Of a stretch of DNA of 64,000 nt, positions 11,194 through 23,400 are shown one piece after another. The stretch is taken from positions 47,079,838 through 47,143,837 of the forward strand of contig NC_092345.1 in the NCBI RefSeq assembly GCF_963676685.1, read 5' to 3'. The position numbers and the translations under genes were made by a program. Under the pieces are notes generated by a model. It searched no databases. It saw only the letters and a program-made list of their open reading frames with translations, and was not told the DNA's origin. Origin of the DNA: Mytilus edulis. Lineage: Eukaryota > Mollusca > Bivalvia > Mytilida > Mytilidae. Every line of letters begins with the position of its first letter. Positions within the stretch are counted from its first letter, which is position 1.

Positions 11194-12010
11194 ATTTTAC
11201 TTTCCGCTATATAGATGAATATGTTATCTCACTGAATAATTCAAATGTTGGTGACTACAATGTATGTTACACGCATCTATCCCATCGAAATAGAAATAAA
11301 GGATACGACAGATACAGTAAAGTCCGCCTTATATCTTGACTCACATCTTCAAATTGACAATGAGGGTCGGTTGAAAAGAAATCTTTACGACAAAAGAGAT
11401 GATTTCAGCTTCCCAATTGTGAAATTCCGATTTCTATGTAGCACCATTCCAGCAGCGCCTGCATACGGAGTATATATCTCCATATTGATACGATCTTCCC
11501 GGGCTTGTAATTCTAATCATGATTTCTTTGATAGAGGGTTGCTGCTCACAAGGAAGCTATTAAACCAAAAGTTCCAAATGGTGAAGTTGAAATCATCCCT
11601 TCGTAAATTTTAAGGACGCCATCACGAGTTTGTTGACCGTTATAGAATACCCGTTTCACTGAGGTAATCGGATATGTTCCTTCTGTCGCAACTATAATGC
11701 TGTTCCCTTTTCACGAATGTGACCACCAAATTAGACTATTTACCGGGTTTTTTATAACATGAGCAACACGACGGATGCCACATTTGGATCAGAATCTCCT
11801 TACCCTTTCAGTGCAACTGATATCTCCTCCAGTTTTTTGTGGGGTTTGTGTTGCTTAGTCTTTAGTTTTCTATGTTGTGTCTTGTGTACTATTCTTTTTT
11901 CTGTTTCCTTTTTAGTTATGGTGTTGTCAGTTTATTCTCGATCTATGAGTTTGAATGTCCCTCTGGTATCTTTCGCCCCTCTTTATATATATGTATCTCT
12001 TTTCAAAATC
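11194..12010 (+). pseudogene. 5'-truncated Penelope-type reverse transcriptase copy with 3' tail
   Basis: The homology to the longer copy at 45008-46400 begins at the catalytic-motif region (TTCCGCTATATAGATGAATA, translating FRYIDE...) and continues through RIYPIEIEIKDTTDTVKSA, NEGRLKRNLYDKRDDFSFP, VYISILIRSSRAC and LLLTRKLLNQKFQMVKLKS before a stop at SLRKF (11611-11613). The 3' tail (ATTAGACTATTTACCGGGTT, GAGCAACACGACGGATGCC, CCTCTGGTATCTTTCGCCCC) also matches 46120-46400. The missing 5' part and the stop show a dead, 5'-truncated insertion. The RT family is Penelope-like by its (F)RYIDDVLSLNN and GIPM-TNCAP motifs in the longer copy; I am fairly but not fully sure of that assignment. Confidence 0.7.
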
Positions 12011-12514
12011 GATACACTCCTTTTTGTTGAAATATAAATCTTTGTGTTGTTGGGATTTACAAGTACCCGACCACGTCAACTTTATGTTTTTGTTATTTGT
12101 ATTTGTATTTGTATTCATCGAATGCATCTTAGCTTCAACTTTTGATTATCTCATCGATTTGATTTGAGATTTCTGGTCATCATGGTGGGTAATAGGTATC
12201 AAAATTTATTTTTGCATTAAATAATATTTAGTTCAGTTTACTTGAAATTGAAATTGCAACGTCAGATGAATTTTGAACAACGTCGGAGTTTAAAAAAAAT
12301 GGACATTTCTTATGGTGTTGCTCGCTAGGAAATTAAATATTTTTTTTATAAAGTAAGTTTAAATGTGTCTGTTCCTTTTCATTGTTAAACTGTTGATTTT
12401 CTATAACGATTTTCGATCTGCAAATCAAAATGGCGACATTTCAAGCGTGTATTATAGGTCCGCTTTGAAGTACAAAACTTTAAAATATTCCTATTAAAAT
12501 CGAAATAATTCTAT

Positions 12515-12662
12515 CATGCCATGCTCTATTCGTATTTTAACATAGGTAGGCATTATAGTTGTCAACATATATACCTCGCTAACGCTCGGTATAAGTATTA
12601 AGATATTGACAAATATAATGCCTACCCATGTTTAAATGAGCATAGAGCATAAAGCATGGCAT
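12515..12662. repeat. 148-bp palindromic MITE
   Basis: ATGCCATGCTCTATTCG...AACATAGGTAGGCATTATA is answered by ATAATGCCTACCCATGTTTA...GCATAGAGCATAAAGCATGG on the right. The arms are about 45-60 bp with a loop around CTCGCTAACGCTCGG. A whole-length hairpin is expected. No coding content. Confidence 0.75.
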
Positions 12663-12782
12663 TCGAGAATTAGTCCTTTTAAGTTGTATATTAACTGTCA
12701 CATGTCATATGTTAGTCAAACAAACATATATATTTTATATTTTGGACTAATGTTCTGATTTATTGCTTCAATTATATTATTG

Positions 12783-12860
12783 CAGATATATAACACCACA
12801 CTAGAAAAAGGAATTCAACAGTATTGTGGTTCAAACTCTTAATGTTGTCACCGAAGTTTT
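12783..12860 (+). pseudogene. Decayed exon-like copy of the 19865 sequence
   Basis: AAGGAATTCAACAGTATTGT plus GGTTCAAACTCTTAATGTTG aligns with AGGAATTAAACAGTTATGTG plus GTTCAATTTATTGATGCTG at 19880-19925, and similarity continues past the splice-donor position of the latter (TCACC..AGTTTTAT). Here the donor GTAAGT is missing and an in-frame TAG lies upstream, so this copy could not be spliced. It suggests duplication of a short exon-bearing segment 7 kb apart. Confidence 0.35.
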
Positions 12861-13734
12861 ATCATTATTATCTGAAACATGATAACAAAAATATATACTT
12901 GCCATGTTCACAAATATATGTTTTTTTCTGATTTTATAATAAGATATGCCGTAATATACACGTATACTATTAAACGAGAAGACCTCATTTTGTGTGTCGC
13001 TTCTCTTTCTTCCACAATAAATTAATCATCATGCTTCTCATAGTCACATTTGTCGTCAATTCGTGTGATTATTCAGTTTCGGTTATTTTGGGAGAAAACA
13101 AAAATGAAGGACGGACTTTTAAACCATAGACAAGACTTCCGTTTCAAACTCTCCGGCAGTACTAGTCTCGATCATCCAGCAGTTTTATTTTTCAAAGTAT
13201 AGCGTCTGGATGAAAAGTGATATAAAAATGGTAATTTATTATGACATTCGGAATAGTATCGGCCTTTTTAGCTTGTTATTAAACATAATGTCCAAACGAA
13301 TAACCAATAATTACGATAACACTATTGAAAAGCCCGAGTGTACCGATTGTTGTTTAAACCTATATATATTTTTTTTGTGACGACATACAATTTATGGAAA
13401 ACACCATACAGCATGGCTTCCATGGCTGCGAAGGAAAAAAAAAACAGCACATCCAACCTTGGTAAGATATTATAACAACACACACTGTAACTTTTTGTGT
13501 TGACTGGGACCACTCGAACAATTGTATACGCTATAAATACATTTTTGGGTTGGTGTGTAGTATCTTTAACTTCATAAATACTCGATGGAAAAGTGCTATG
13601 ACGCCGTAATATTACCTTCATTCAAAATAAGTTTGTTGTATCCATCTGAATAAGGGAGTTTGCATTTTGATATGTGTAAAAAAAAAAGGGGGGGAGGAGA
13701 GACAAAACCATGACAAGAGAAAAACACTGAACAT
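12861..13734. other. Unassigned stretch
   Basis: AT-rich, with an A/G-rich run at 13680-13702 (A9 G7). No gene, RNA or transposon end is visible. Confidence 0.4.
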
Positions 13735-14010
13735 TCGATACCAATGAGACAACTATCCACTCAAGTTCAAATGAAGTGGATGTGAGTAATTATTATAGGC
13801 AACTGTATGGCCTTCAACAATGAGAAAAATCCATGCATGGTTTGGATAGAGAATACAAACAGGGAATGTGTCAAAGAGACACCGACCCGTCTAATGAGCA
13901 GGAAACAGCCCTATGCCCCCAATGGGTCGTGTCTTCAACGCAGCGAGATAACCTTGCACCCCGAAGCGGGATTAAGCTTGCACCAGGACAATAATTTATA
14001 CAAAATATTT
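13735..14010 (-). repeat. Two interspersed repeat fragments, reverse orientation
   Basis: 13735-13845 (CCAATGAGACAACTATCCAC, GGCCTTCAACAATGAG) is the reverse orientation of the widespread family whose + copies read GGTGACCTATAATTGTTAAT. 13850-14010 (GGGAATGTGTCAAAGAGACA, CCCCAATGGGTCGTGTCTTC) is a diverged reverse copy of the TTGGCACATTCCCC family. The open frame across them is repeat-derived. Confidence 0.7.
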
Positions 14011-14489
14011 CTATGATTTTTTTTTCAAACAATTTGTTTTTATGTTATGCTAGTGACCAAAAATTAATAGGATTTAAATATTTAATTTCTTTTGTAGACA
14101 AACCAAATGAATGATGATTTCTGGACACAGATTTTATGTGTAAAATGTGAAGAATTAAAAAAAGAGTAGATATTCAGGATTTTCATTGTATCATAAACAT
14201 GCTTCAATTTTATAAGAACAAGATTTAAACTGAAAGATTTATTTTCATTACTGAAGCATCAATCAGTATAAATAAACCACAGTACCAAAAATGATAGGTA
14301 AACATTATTTTGACAGCAACCACAAAGCGAAAAAAGGTACACAGACGTATATTGAGTAAATAACACAAAAATCAAGAAACACAGTTGTCAGATACATGTA
14401 TGTCAGTGAAATAAGATTTGTATTAACAAATTAAAAATCATATATTAAACAATTAAACAGTTAGTTTTCATTTTATCTCATTTTCATGT
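14011..14489. other. Unassigned AT-rich stretch
   Basis: Poly-T and AT-rich sequence with no recognisable feature. Confidence 0.4.
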
Positions 14490-14632
14490 CGGGCCCTTTT
14501 ATAGTTGACTATATGGTAAGGAGTTTTCTTAATATTGAATGCCATGCAGTGATTACATTTGCGTATATCCATGTCATTTTAACTCATTTGCTGGGTTGTT
14601 GCCTCGTTAGCAATCATACCAATTACCTTATT
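14490..14632 (+). repeat. 3' part of a widespread interspersed repeat
   Basis: GGGCCCTTTTATAGTTGACT, then GCATATCCATGTCATTTTAA-like sequence, then GTTGCCTCGTTAGCAATCAT matches the 3' half of copies at 26549-26700 and 32957-33024 (GGCCATTTATAGCTGACTAT, TCTTGTGGAGAGTTGTC, ATTGGCAATCATACCA). Confidence 0.65.
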
Positions 14633-15888
14633 AGCTCACCTGACCTGAAAGGTCAAGTGAGCTTTTCTCATCACTTGGCGTCCGGCGTCCGTAGTCCGTC
14701 GTCCGTAAACTTTTACAAAAATCTTCTCCTCTGAAACTACTGGGCCAAATTTAACCAAACTTGGCCACAATCATCCTTGGGGTATCTAGTTTAAAAAATG
14801 TGTTCAATGACCTGGCCATCAAACCAAGATGGCCGCCATGGCTAAAAATAGAACACAGGGGTAAAATGTATATTTTGACTTATATCTTTAAAAGCAAAGC
14901 ATTTAGAGCAAATCTGACAGGGTAAAATTGTTGATCAGGTCAAGATCTACATCTGCCTTGAAATTTTCAGACAAATCGGACAACCTGTTGTTGGGTTGCT
15001 GCCCCTGAATTTGTAATTTTAAGGAAATTTGGCAGTTTTTGGTTATTATCTTGAATACTATTATAGATAGAGATAAACTGTAAACAGCAATAATGTTCAG
15101 CAAAATAAGAACTACAAATAGGTCAACATGACCAAAATTGTCAGTCAACACCTTAAGGAGTTATTGCCCTTTATAGTCAATTTTAACAACTTTTTCGTCA
15201 TTTTTTGTAACTTGTACAAAAATCTTCTTCTCTGAAACTACTGGGCCAAATTTAAACTAACTTGGCCACAATCATCCTTGGGGTATCTAGTTTAAAAAAT
15301 GTGTCCGATGACTTGGCCATCAAACAAAGATGGCCGCCATAGTTAAAAGTAGAACACAGGGGTAAAATGTAAATTTGGCACTATCTTCAAAACCAAAGCA
15401 TTTAGAGGAAATCTGACATTTGGGTAAAATTGTTGATCAGGTCCAGATCTATCTGCCCTGAAATTTTCAGACAAATTGGACAATCTGTTGTTGGGTTGCT
15501 GCCCCTGAATTGGTAATTTTAAGGAAATTTGGCAGTTTTTGGTTATTATCTTGAATGCTTTTATAGATAGAGACAAACTGTAAATAGCAATAATGTTCAG
15601 CAAAGTAAGATCTACAAATAAGTCAAGATGACCAAAATTGTCAGAGAACCCCTTAAGGAGTTATTGTCCTTTATAGTCAATATTGAACAACTTTTCGTTA
15701 TTTTTGTAACTTGTACAAAAATGTTCTTTTCTCAAACTATGGGCCAAATTTCACCAAACTTGGCCACAATCATTACTAGGGTATCTATTTTAAAAAGGTG
15801 TCTAATGACCTCGCCTACCAACCAAGATGGCCGACATCAGTAAATACAGTAACAGGTGAGCGACACAGGCTCTTGAGATCCTCTAGTT
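14633..15888. repeat. 500-bp tandem repeat array (2.3 units)
   Basis: Starts AGCTCACCTGACCTGAAAGG and ends ACAGGTGAGCGACACAGGCT. The landmark TACAAAAAT(C/G)TTCTtCTCtg occurs at 14714, 15215 and 15714, giving units of 501 and 499 bp; TTGGCCACAATCATCCTTGG and AAGATGGCCGCCAT repeat with the same period. The two full units also share a 'GTTGTTGGGTTGCTGCCCCT' segment. This family is very common in bivalve genomes in my experience; similar minus-strand open frames appear in both units only because the units are copies. It ends with the truncated third unit and a CTTGAGATCCTCTAG tail. Confidence 0.85.
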
Positions 15889-18800
15889 TTTATATAAAGG
15901 TTCACAGGAGAAATTATTGTTCTTGTGAAGCTGTCCTATATTGCATGCTAATACATGGTGGATATTATAAGAGTTGGAGAAGTAGAATATATTTTTGAGT
16001 TATTATTTTTTTTTTCACAAGTTACCTTGCAGTATGGGATAAATCCCATTCCATCTTTTCCATGTGCATGATTCAAACATGAATCCAATCGACAAAGAGT
16101 ATTGGGTTTCTTGAATGCTTGGTTAACTTCTGTATTTCTCTATAGACACGGGGTTCACTTGCAAAGTGGTATTGTGTGAAGGTTGGTTCCTAAATATTTT
16201 TTTCACAAAAGGATTAGGCGATTATTGGTGTAACAGCTAAGAAACATTCAGACTATTCTGTCGTTTTCAGTTTGTAGATCATTTAATTTTATAAATGAAA
16301 ATTGAGTTGGCTCATTGTGTGATCTCACTGATCTGCCAGTAATAGTTGTTAAGGAAGTTTTTCTACATTGCAATCTTAGTATTTGTATGAGATGTTTTTC
16401 TTTACATAGACGTAACTTGATGTGTGCTTTTTTGTAAGGTAAATGCATCAGATGTCTGAAAGAGTATATAAAAAGGACAGCATAAATTATAACAGGAATT
16501 AACAAAAATGAGAATAATGAGACAAAACTAAGAAAAATGGATAAAAAAATAAAGAAAAGAGACAAACGGTGATACAATATACTGACGGTAGGTTGCTAAA
16601 CGTCCAGTGGCAACTATTTCATGCATGTTTAGAAGACAAATATGTGATACAATATAAAGAATAGAGAATAGTGGTGTGCTATAATATGAAAAATAGAGAA
16701 TAATGGTATTTTATAGTATGAAAATAAGAGAATAAAGTGGACAGGTGTGCAATAATATAAGAATAGATTGATTTTGAGTTGCTTGGTTATCGTCTTGTAG
16801 TTAATAATGTTAATGTTCAGGACGAAAAGAAATTAACAATAAATATAAAAATAAAAGGAGGTCCTAAATTATAGCCCGTTCGGGATACAGGTCGGAGAAA
16901 TTATGACTCACTCATGCTACAGTGTTTCTATATATAATCAACCATATTTTTCCAACGAAAAAAGGGGGGCTGGATCCGCCTATGACGAGTGCTATACTTT
17001 TTACACAGGGCCTCAGAATCAACGAGACAGGCGTTTGGGTGCCGCCGTCTGTGGTACCCAGGTAATGGGTCACCCCCGGTGAAAATTGTAACATTATGGG
17101 AAGATAATATTACATCCGTTTTTGTATTACATTTACCGTTTTTGTTTCATGTTTACCGTTTTTGTAACGAAAAACTGCATTAGGCTAGCTTTCAGAGCAG
17201 GCTGACAGATACTTGCCTAGAATCTTGTTCCATCAAACATGTATCCATTTACAGAAGAGGTACATGTTTGAACATAGAAAAAGCGGGAGCTAGCCCGGAC
17301 AAGTGTGTGTGGTCAACGCTTCATTAAAAATAACACAAATTTTCAATAACACCTTATAAATAAAGCCCAAAGAGTGGAACCTAGTTATTGTCTGTGAATG
17401 CTAGTTCGACCTTTCTTTACCAATTCATGTTTGTCTTTTAAAAAAAATGTACATGAACAAAATTCAGGAAAAAAAGATTACCGGGAATTACAGTTTTTGC
17501 TCGTTTTTTTAGAAATTTAAACTAGAAAAGAAGTTAATGATCAAGTCTTATATAAAAATCACGACAAAAAAATATTAAAACTTTATAAAGTACTTTTAAT
17601 CAATGAAAAAATGTCCGAAATCTGAATATTAAGTACGGCCAATTAAAGCTTAATTTTGACTATAGATCTTTATTACATGATTATAAATCACTCAGACAAG
17701 AACTCTGAGGACAGGAATACGTGTGAAATGGTTTTTGAAGCAGTTTTATTTATTTGACATCACGTTTGCATTAAAATTGCCCATCAGCAAGTTGGCCAAC
17801 ATAGGGTGAGCTACAAGAATATCATTAACATGTACATATACTAATACACTGTTAACTGTTTTTTTTTCCAATTTAAATCATATAGTGGGGATAACTGAAG
17901 TGCTTTTTATAGATATGTCTATATTTAATTATTTGTTACGCCCCATATAAAAATTTGACCAGTCCAGTTAATCACCCCACACGCTATATTTAAATATGCG
18001 TCTGGGTATCGAGACTACGGCAGTTTCAGCTCCGATCCGTATAGGTGTCAGACCACCAATTAAAAGTCCCTATCTGTTCAACCAAATTTTGCAATTTTTA
18101 TAGCTTTCTAAATTTTATATCTTAAGTTTAACCTCTTACAAACCAGGTATGTCCTGAACCGTACAGGTATCACCTTTCTTCATGCCAATTTTCAACATAC
18201 CTTTAAAGCCATATAAGAAAGAAGAGATCTTCCGAACTGATAAAAAATTCCAGTCAGAATTTTGTTCATTTTCCATGTCCGCCTACTTTCTATATGGAAT
18301 CTTTGATTCTAGGTAGATTCATACTTCATTCCTACTAGTGTCTAGGTGGAATCCTACTACTTATTTCGTACGGGATATACAGAAGTTTTAGGAAAATTTT
18401 GTCATGTAGAATGAAATTCTATTTTTGACGCATAACGAATCGATATATATTTAAGATGTGTTTATAACACACAAACTCTGGAGATCGCCTTTGAAACAAG
18501 AGAAGACGCCATTTTACGGCTTTTCCGGCTTTTAATGGCACACATGAATTTCGTATCTTGTCCCATTAGGGAAGCCTGTTTTGAAAAGACATCATAGTTT
18601 TAAAAAGTGTAAAATGATAGAACTAAGCTGAACTTCTACGATGGTGGGTATTCTTACAAATCTGCATATAAGTTATTAGTATGTTTCAAATATGTTAAAC
18701 GTTCTAACTTCGCAACCATACTGTATCATAAAATGTCATTGGCGAGCTCTTCTGGTGATCCCCCCGTTACTTTGGAAACTTATATTCCCTCGAGCAGAGC

Positions 18801-19864
18801 TTTTGGGATTATATTGGTGTCTCGGGTTGATACGGATGCGATATTGAAAAAGCCATATGATATTCTCTATTAATTTCATTTCTTTGACGTCATACTTACA
18901 ATAGGTTTGGCCAAGACGTTGTCGATGAAGATGCATCAAAGCAAATTGTGAATACGTAAAAAAAGATTTTTTACCTGCATTTTCAACTGTGTTCCCATTA
19001 AAAAAGCCAAAGTATAAACAAAAACCCAGAATAACTAATCAAAGGTTCAAATTTGAAGAAAAAAACCTTTCCAACTCGTGATAGAACAAGACTGATAATT
19101 ATCGTCTACGCGAATTCGTAAATTAATGTGTTGTTCGGTTTCTCGTTAAATTCTTTTTTAGTAATTGAATTCTTCGATGAGTTTCTTTAAATATATAAAA
19201 AGTAAATTACAGCATGTAAAGCAAGACTTTGGTTTGCTCGCTTGCTTTGTATGTTTATTGTACAGATTTATTGGGATAACATCCAATTATGTTTATTGTT
19301 CAAATTTATTAGGATAACGTCCAATTTAATTTAAATATGATATATACCGGTTTAACTATGCCTATATATTTTTTGAAGATTTCAATCTTAATTAAAAAGC
19401 TTGATTTAACATGTATTCAAACAAAGCAAACAGAACAGCCATTTTTTACATAAAGTTTTACATACAAGCATTAGGAAATTAGCTGTAATAATTTATAACA
19501 TATTAACTCTTCATTGAAATGATCTAGTTGCATTTCTAACATTAGTGTCATTAGCAAAGGGAGTATATATTGATGAAGTAAGAACAAACGAATTCAAATA
19601 TTATTCAGAAATATACAACGCAATGTATGTTCACAAACATATTTCAATAAACCCTTTTATCAGCATATTAAAAACCCTTTTCATATCAATAAAATTTATT
19701 TTGTGCATTCGTTGGATTATTGTTTATTGCGATTTTTATGTTTAACAAACACGATGAGTACTTTAAAAAGTCGATCATTAGTTATGTACAAACTAGCACA
19801 ATATTAACATATGTTTTTTAGTTTTCATACACGAAATTGTGTTGTTTTCATCATAAACTTTCAG
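15889..19864. other. Long stretch without a supported gene
   Basis: Mostly AT-rich with no splice-supported frame. Notable pieces: a GC-richer patch at 16875-17095; a hairpin at 17181-17297 (GGCTAGCT...AGCTAGCC enclosing AAACATGTA...TACATGTTT); a segment near 18196-18226 shared with 2575-2605; a roughly 45-bp tandem duplication at 19249-19328 (TATGTTTATTGTACAGATTT / TATGTTTATTGTTCAAATTT). Low-scoring frames elsewhere look like chance. Confidence 0.4.
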
Positions 19865-19925
19865 ATGAGGCTTCACAATTGTACACAGGAATTAAACAGT
19901 TATGTGGTTCAATTTATTGATGCTG
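19865..19925 (+). other. Exon-like segment with good splice signals
   Basis: ACTTTCAG|ATGAGGCTTCAC opens and GATGCTG|GTAAGTCACC closes a 61-bp segment that is open in the frame beginning MRLHNCTQELNSYVVQ and ends in phase 1. It cannot join the next ectodomain exon at 20550 (phase 0) without a stop, so it is not in my gene model. A decayed relative is at 12783-12860. It may be an alternative 5' exon or a relic of a duplicated exon. Confidence 0.3.
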
Positions 19926-20353
19926 GTAAGTCACCCTAGTTTTATGATGACTATTTAAAAACTTATTCCTTATTTGTACGAATACATCTTTGCGTTTGTA
20001 TAAGTGTTCTGACATGATTGATAACTAGTGTTTATTGACTGTTTTGATTGATGAACATAAAACCACAGGTCAAATCTGAAACACAAAGAAATATTTAACA
20101 ACAAATACAACTTGTCAAAACACTACAATTTGTGCGGAAGAAATTGAAACGGTTGTTCCCTTTACATTTTGCAGCTTTTTTTTAATGTTAAAGTCATTGA
20201 CAAAGATTTCACAATAATGGAATAATTGAAACATGTTTTGATCTTGCACATTTTAATGAATATTTGAATCGATAGATAAAATCAACAGTAGTTTACCTTT
20301 GTTCAAATCTCTTAGATAACAGACAAATACTTTGTGAATCGTAGAAACACCAA

Positions 20354-20440
20354 ATGGAGCGATTAAAACAGTTATTCAAACTGTATTTAATTGTTGCAGT
20401 TTTAGTTTTCCAACGGCGACTATTTCGATTATCTGTTTGC
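20354..20440 (+). CDS. Exon 1 candidate: signal peptide
   Basis: ATG opens MERLKQLFKLYLIVAVLVFQ, a basic start followed by a hydrophobic stretch as in a signal peptide, and the frame is closed after TGC by a GTATTT donor in phase 0, which is the phase the next exon needs. The implied intron is only 109 bp and the donor is weak. Unspliced, the frame would read on to a stop at 20584-20586 in a different frame from the ectodomain. A true first exon further upstream is quite possible. Confidence 0.35.
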
Positions 20441-23400
20441 GTATTTCTTTTTTTCTCTCTTCATACCGTTATTTTTAAAAGAAAAGTGACAGACATTAGA
20501 TTGTTAGAGAAAACGGTTCCGTCATACAATTATGTTTGCTTTATTTTAGGTACATTTATGTGTATCATTTCCGCTGAAATGCCCTAAACCTGCGCAATGG
20601 GCACTGCGTGCCAATGGTCACTGTGCAGTTCCGTCAAAATACTTTTGTCTAAAGAATGATCTTATCAATGGATATTCTGAAAACTGTACAAGATCAGATT
20701 TTCAACAACCAGGTAATCAAATTTTAGCGTATATTCATTATTTATTGTCCTTCCTTTGAAGGCTATATATTGTCTGTCATCGTCAAGAAGGTTAGAATGT
20801 CGACAATAAACCAGCCAACTGCTTTATTTTTTGTTTTCATATAAATTGAAACACGTTATGAATGGTTTACAAAAACGAAACACTTACTTTAGTGCAAGTT
20901 CTATTGAACGCCTTTACATATCACCAACAACTATAGATTATAACACAACTTATTGAAAAACTCTTAAATTCAAATGTGAATAAGTCAAACATTAATCATA
21001 GGTGGTGTGTTGCCATCAGACGGTTAGAATTCTCAAACCAAAATTAACATCGTTTCCATTAGAAGGATGTCTCCAAAATAGTGTGTGTTTTTTTAGCACT
21101 GTTGCAACACAAAAAACGTTTTAAAAAGTATAGGAAAAACATATTACGCTGGCTCAAATATGACAGCACAAATCCAGTGAGGAAAGAAATGATACATATC
21201 AACGTAATCATTACAGGTAGAAAAGCAGTTCTTCGTGGAGGAATAGATGCAGAGTTTTGTTCAAAAGAAAGATATCAACCATTCCCAATCAGGTTTTACA
21301 CAAATGTTAGTACACACTGTTTATTTTTGAAATCATTCTGCAATGAAGAGGGTCAAGTTTTATATGACCATGGAAATCGTAATACTGATACAACCTGCAG
21401 ATGTGACTTCAGACGAGGTTATGATTTCCTGATCAAACCAAACAACACATGCTTTTGTAAACCACCACAAGAAGATTGTTCCTGTTACTTGACGACCTGC
21501 TCAAATACTAGTCACACACTTTCACCTGGTATGAGTTGTTTTTAAATAAGTGATATCTTTTTGTAGACACTTCAGTCATACATAACAATTAATAAAGGTA
21601 ACAGTAGTATACCGCTTTTTAAAAGAAATCAATCGATTGAGAGCAAACAAATCCGAGTAAGAAATTAAAACCAAGGGTAACCCATCAACTATACGAGGAA
21701 AACAACGGAACAATAGAAACACATAAGTGCAACAAACACAAACGCCAACATACATAGAAACGAACATTTTGATGACAACTGCCATATTCCTGACTTGCAA
21801 TTGGTAAATGACATTTTAATAAAAAAAAATGTTGGTTGAACCTAGTTATATACCTAGCCAAACCTCCCGCTTATGTGGCAATGCTAAATATACCGCTGAA
21901 ATGACAACACTACGTAACAGGAAAACAGCACAAACAAACTCAAGAACAAATACAGTAGTGCAAACGGTTCTTCATGTATATATGCAGATATTCTGTCACC
22001 ATGGATGTGGATACTGTCATCCGTTGATACGTATATGACATTTGTACACGTTTTGCATTTTCAATTTTCAGGTATTTTTCTCAGTATGATATATAGCAGT
22101 GATGCTGCAATAATGTATTCTTCGTGTATTGCTTTATCAACTGCTGTAACAGTTACTCATTAATGATAGCTTTCTCTTAAAATCATGTGAAATAAAAATA
22201 CAACATATAAATTACTTGTTTTTCTTTGCGTTTTTGTTGAACCCACATCCCTACGCATATTTTTCCACAAACTAAACAATCATATATTTCTCTAAATACC
22301 TTCAATATCAGTAAAAATCAGTATCAGTAATTAGCATGATTAGTGCAATGTTATTGATCTCAAACTGCTAATAAGACATCAATAAGATGAGCTCAATAAC
22401 TTTAGTAAATAGCTTATTATTTTATACTTATAGATTATCAATGCATTTCCAAAACAGACCTTAATCGGGTAACACAATGTCGATCAAAAACAGATGAACA
22501 GTAAGTAATAAAATGCAGAATTTATTTTGATTTGCATAATTATGCATTTCTTTCTCTGGCAAACTTTGATGATTTTTTTTTCACAAAATCTTTTAATCTA
22601 ATGTATTCACTATAGCTATTGTTTTTCTAAATATATTGTTTTCAGTTAGTCTATAGAAATAAGCTTATCCCTTTATATCATAACTAACAATTCCAGAAAT
22701 ATTGATCATACATTACAAAAAAGATTTCGTTCTGCAGTCGCTTGATAATCTACACTTTCAAGCAATTGATTGGTTCGATCAAATAGACCAGTAAATTCGA
22801 CATTTAAAATCATCCTATCAAACAGAGTTTTTCTACCATAATTGGAAAATTATATAAGTTACAGTTAATAGGTTAAATTAGGAATAACACGTAATTACTT
22901 AACAATTCAGTAAATACCTTTAATTACATGTATTTACTAATTGTTTCAGTGATTACAGGTATTTACTGATTATTTTGTTCATATTTACAGCTATTTACTA
23001 ACTTGATATGTTTGTTTCAAATTTTTAGACATAATTCAGGAAACCAATTAAGAAAGCTAAGTAAAAGGATATGAATGCAAGGTCCTTCATGACTGCATGT
23101 TCATTATTTACAGTTTGTGTAGCGAAACTGGAAAATGGTTGTTTTATTGTTTTTGAAACTCGGTGAAAAGCATTTTGCAACAAACAAGACAATGACATAA
23201 ATCCAAATATGAGAAATACACTAGTGAAAAATTTATAGGCGAGTTCGTCAGCTCTTTTTGATGATAGTCATTTGTTTATGCCAATTTTGGTTTTAATTAT
23301 CTTGATAATTCATAATAGAATTAAAATTAAAATTAGGAAAGTATTGCATGTCAATCAGATCAACTTGTCCTCGTGAGTTAAATTTATTGGACGTCATAGG

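Noticed and set aside
14903-15603. Pair of similar minus-strand frames that look like a duplicated gene
   Set aside because: They are the same part of two units of the 500-bp repeat and have no start or splice context.
16248-16577. Minus-strand 109-codon frame with a hydrophobic part
   Set aside because: Low-complexity Phe/Leu/Ser sequence from AT-rich DNA with no splice or family support.
20441-20586. Unspliced continuation of the candidate signal-peptide frame
   Set aside because: It stops in a different frame from the Cys-rich exon, whose phase-0 frame needs the acceptor at 20549.
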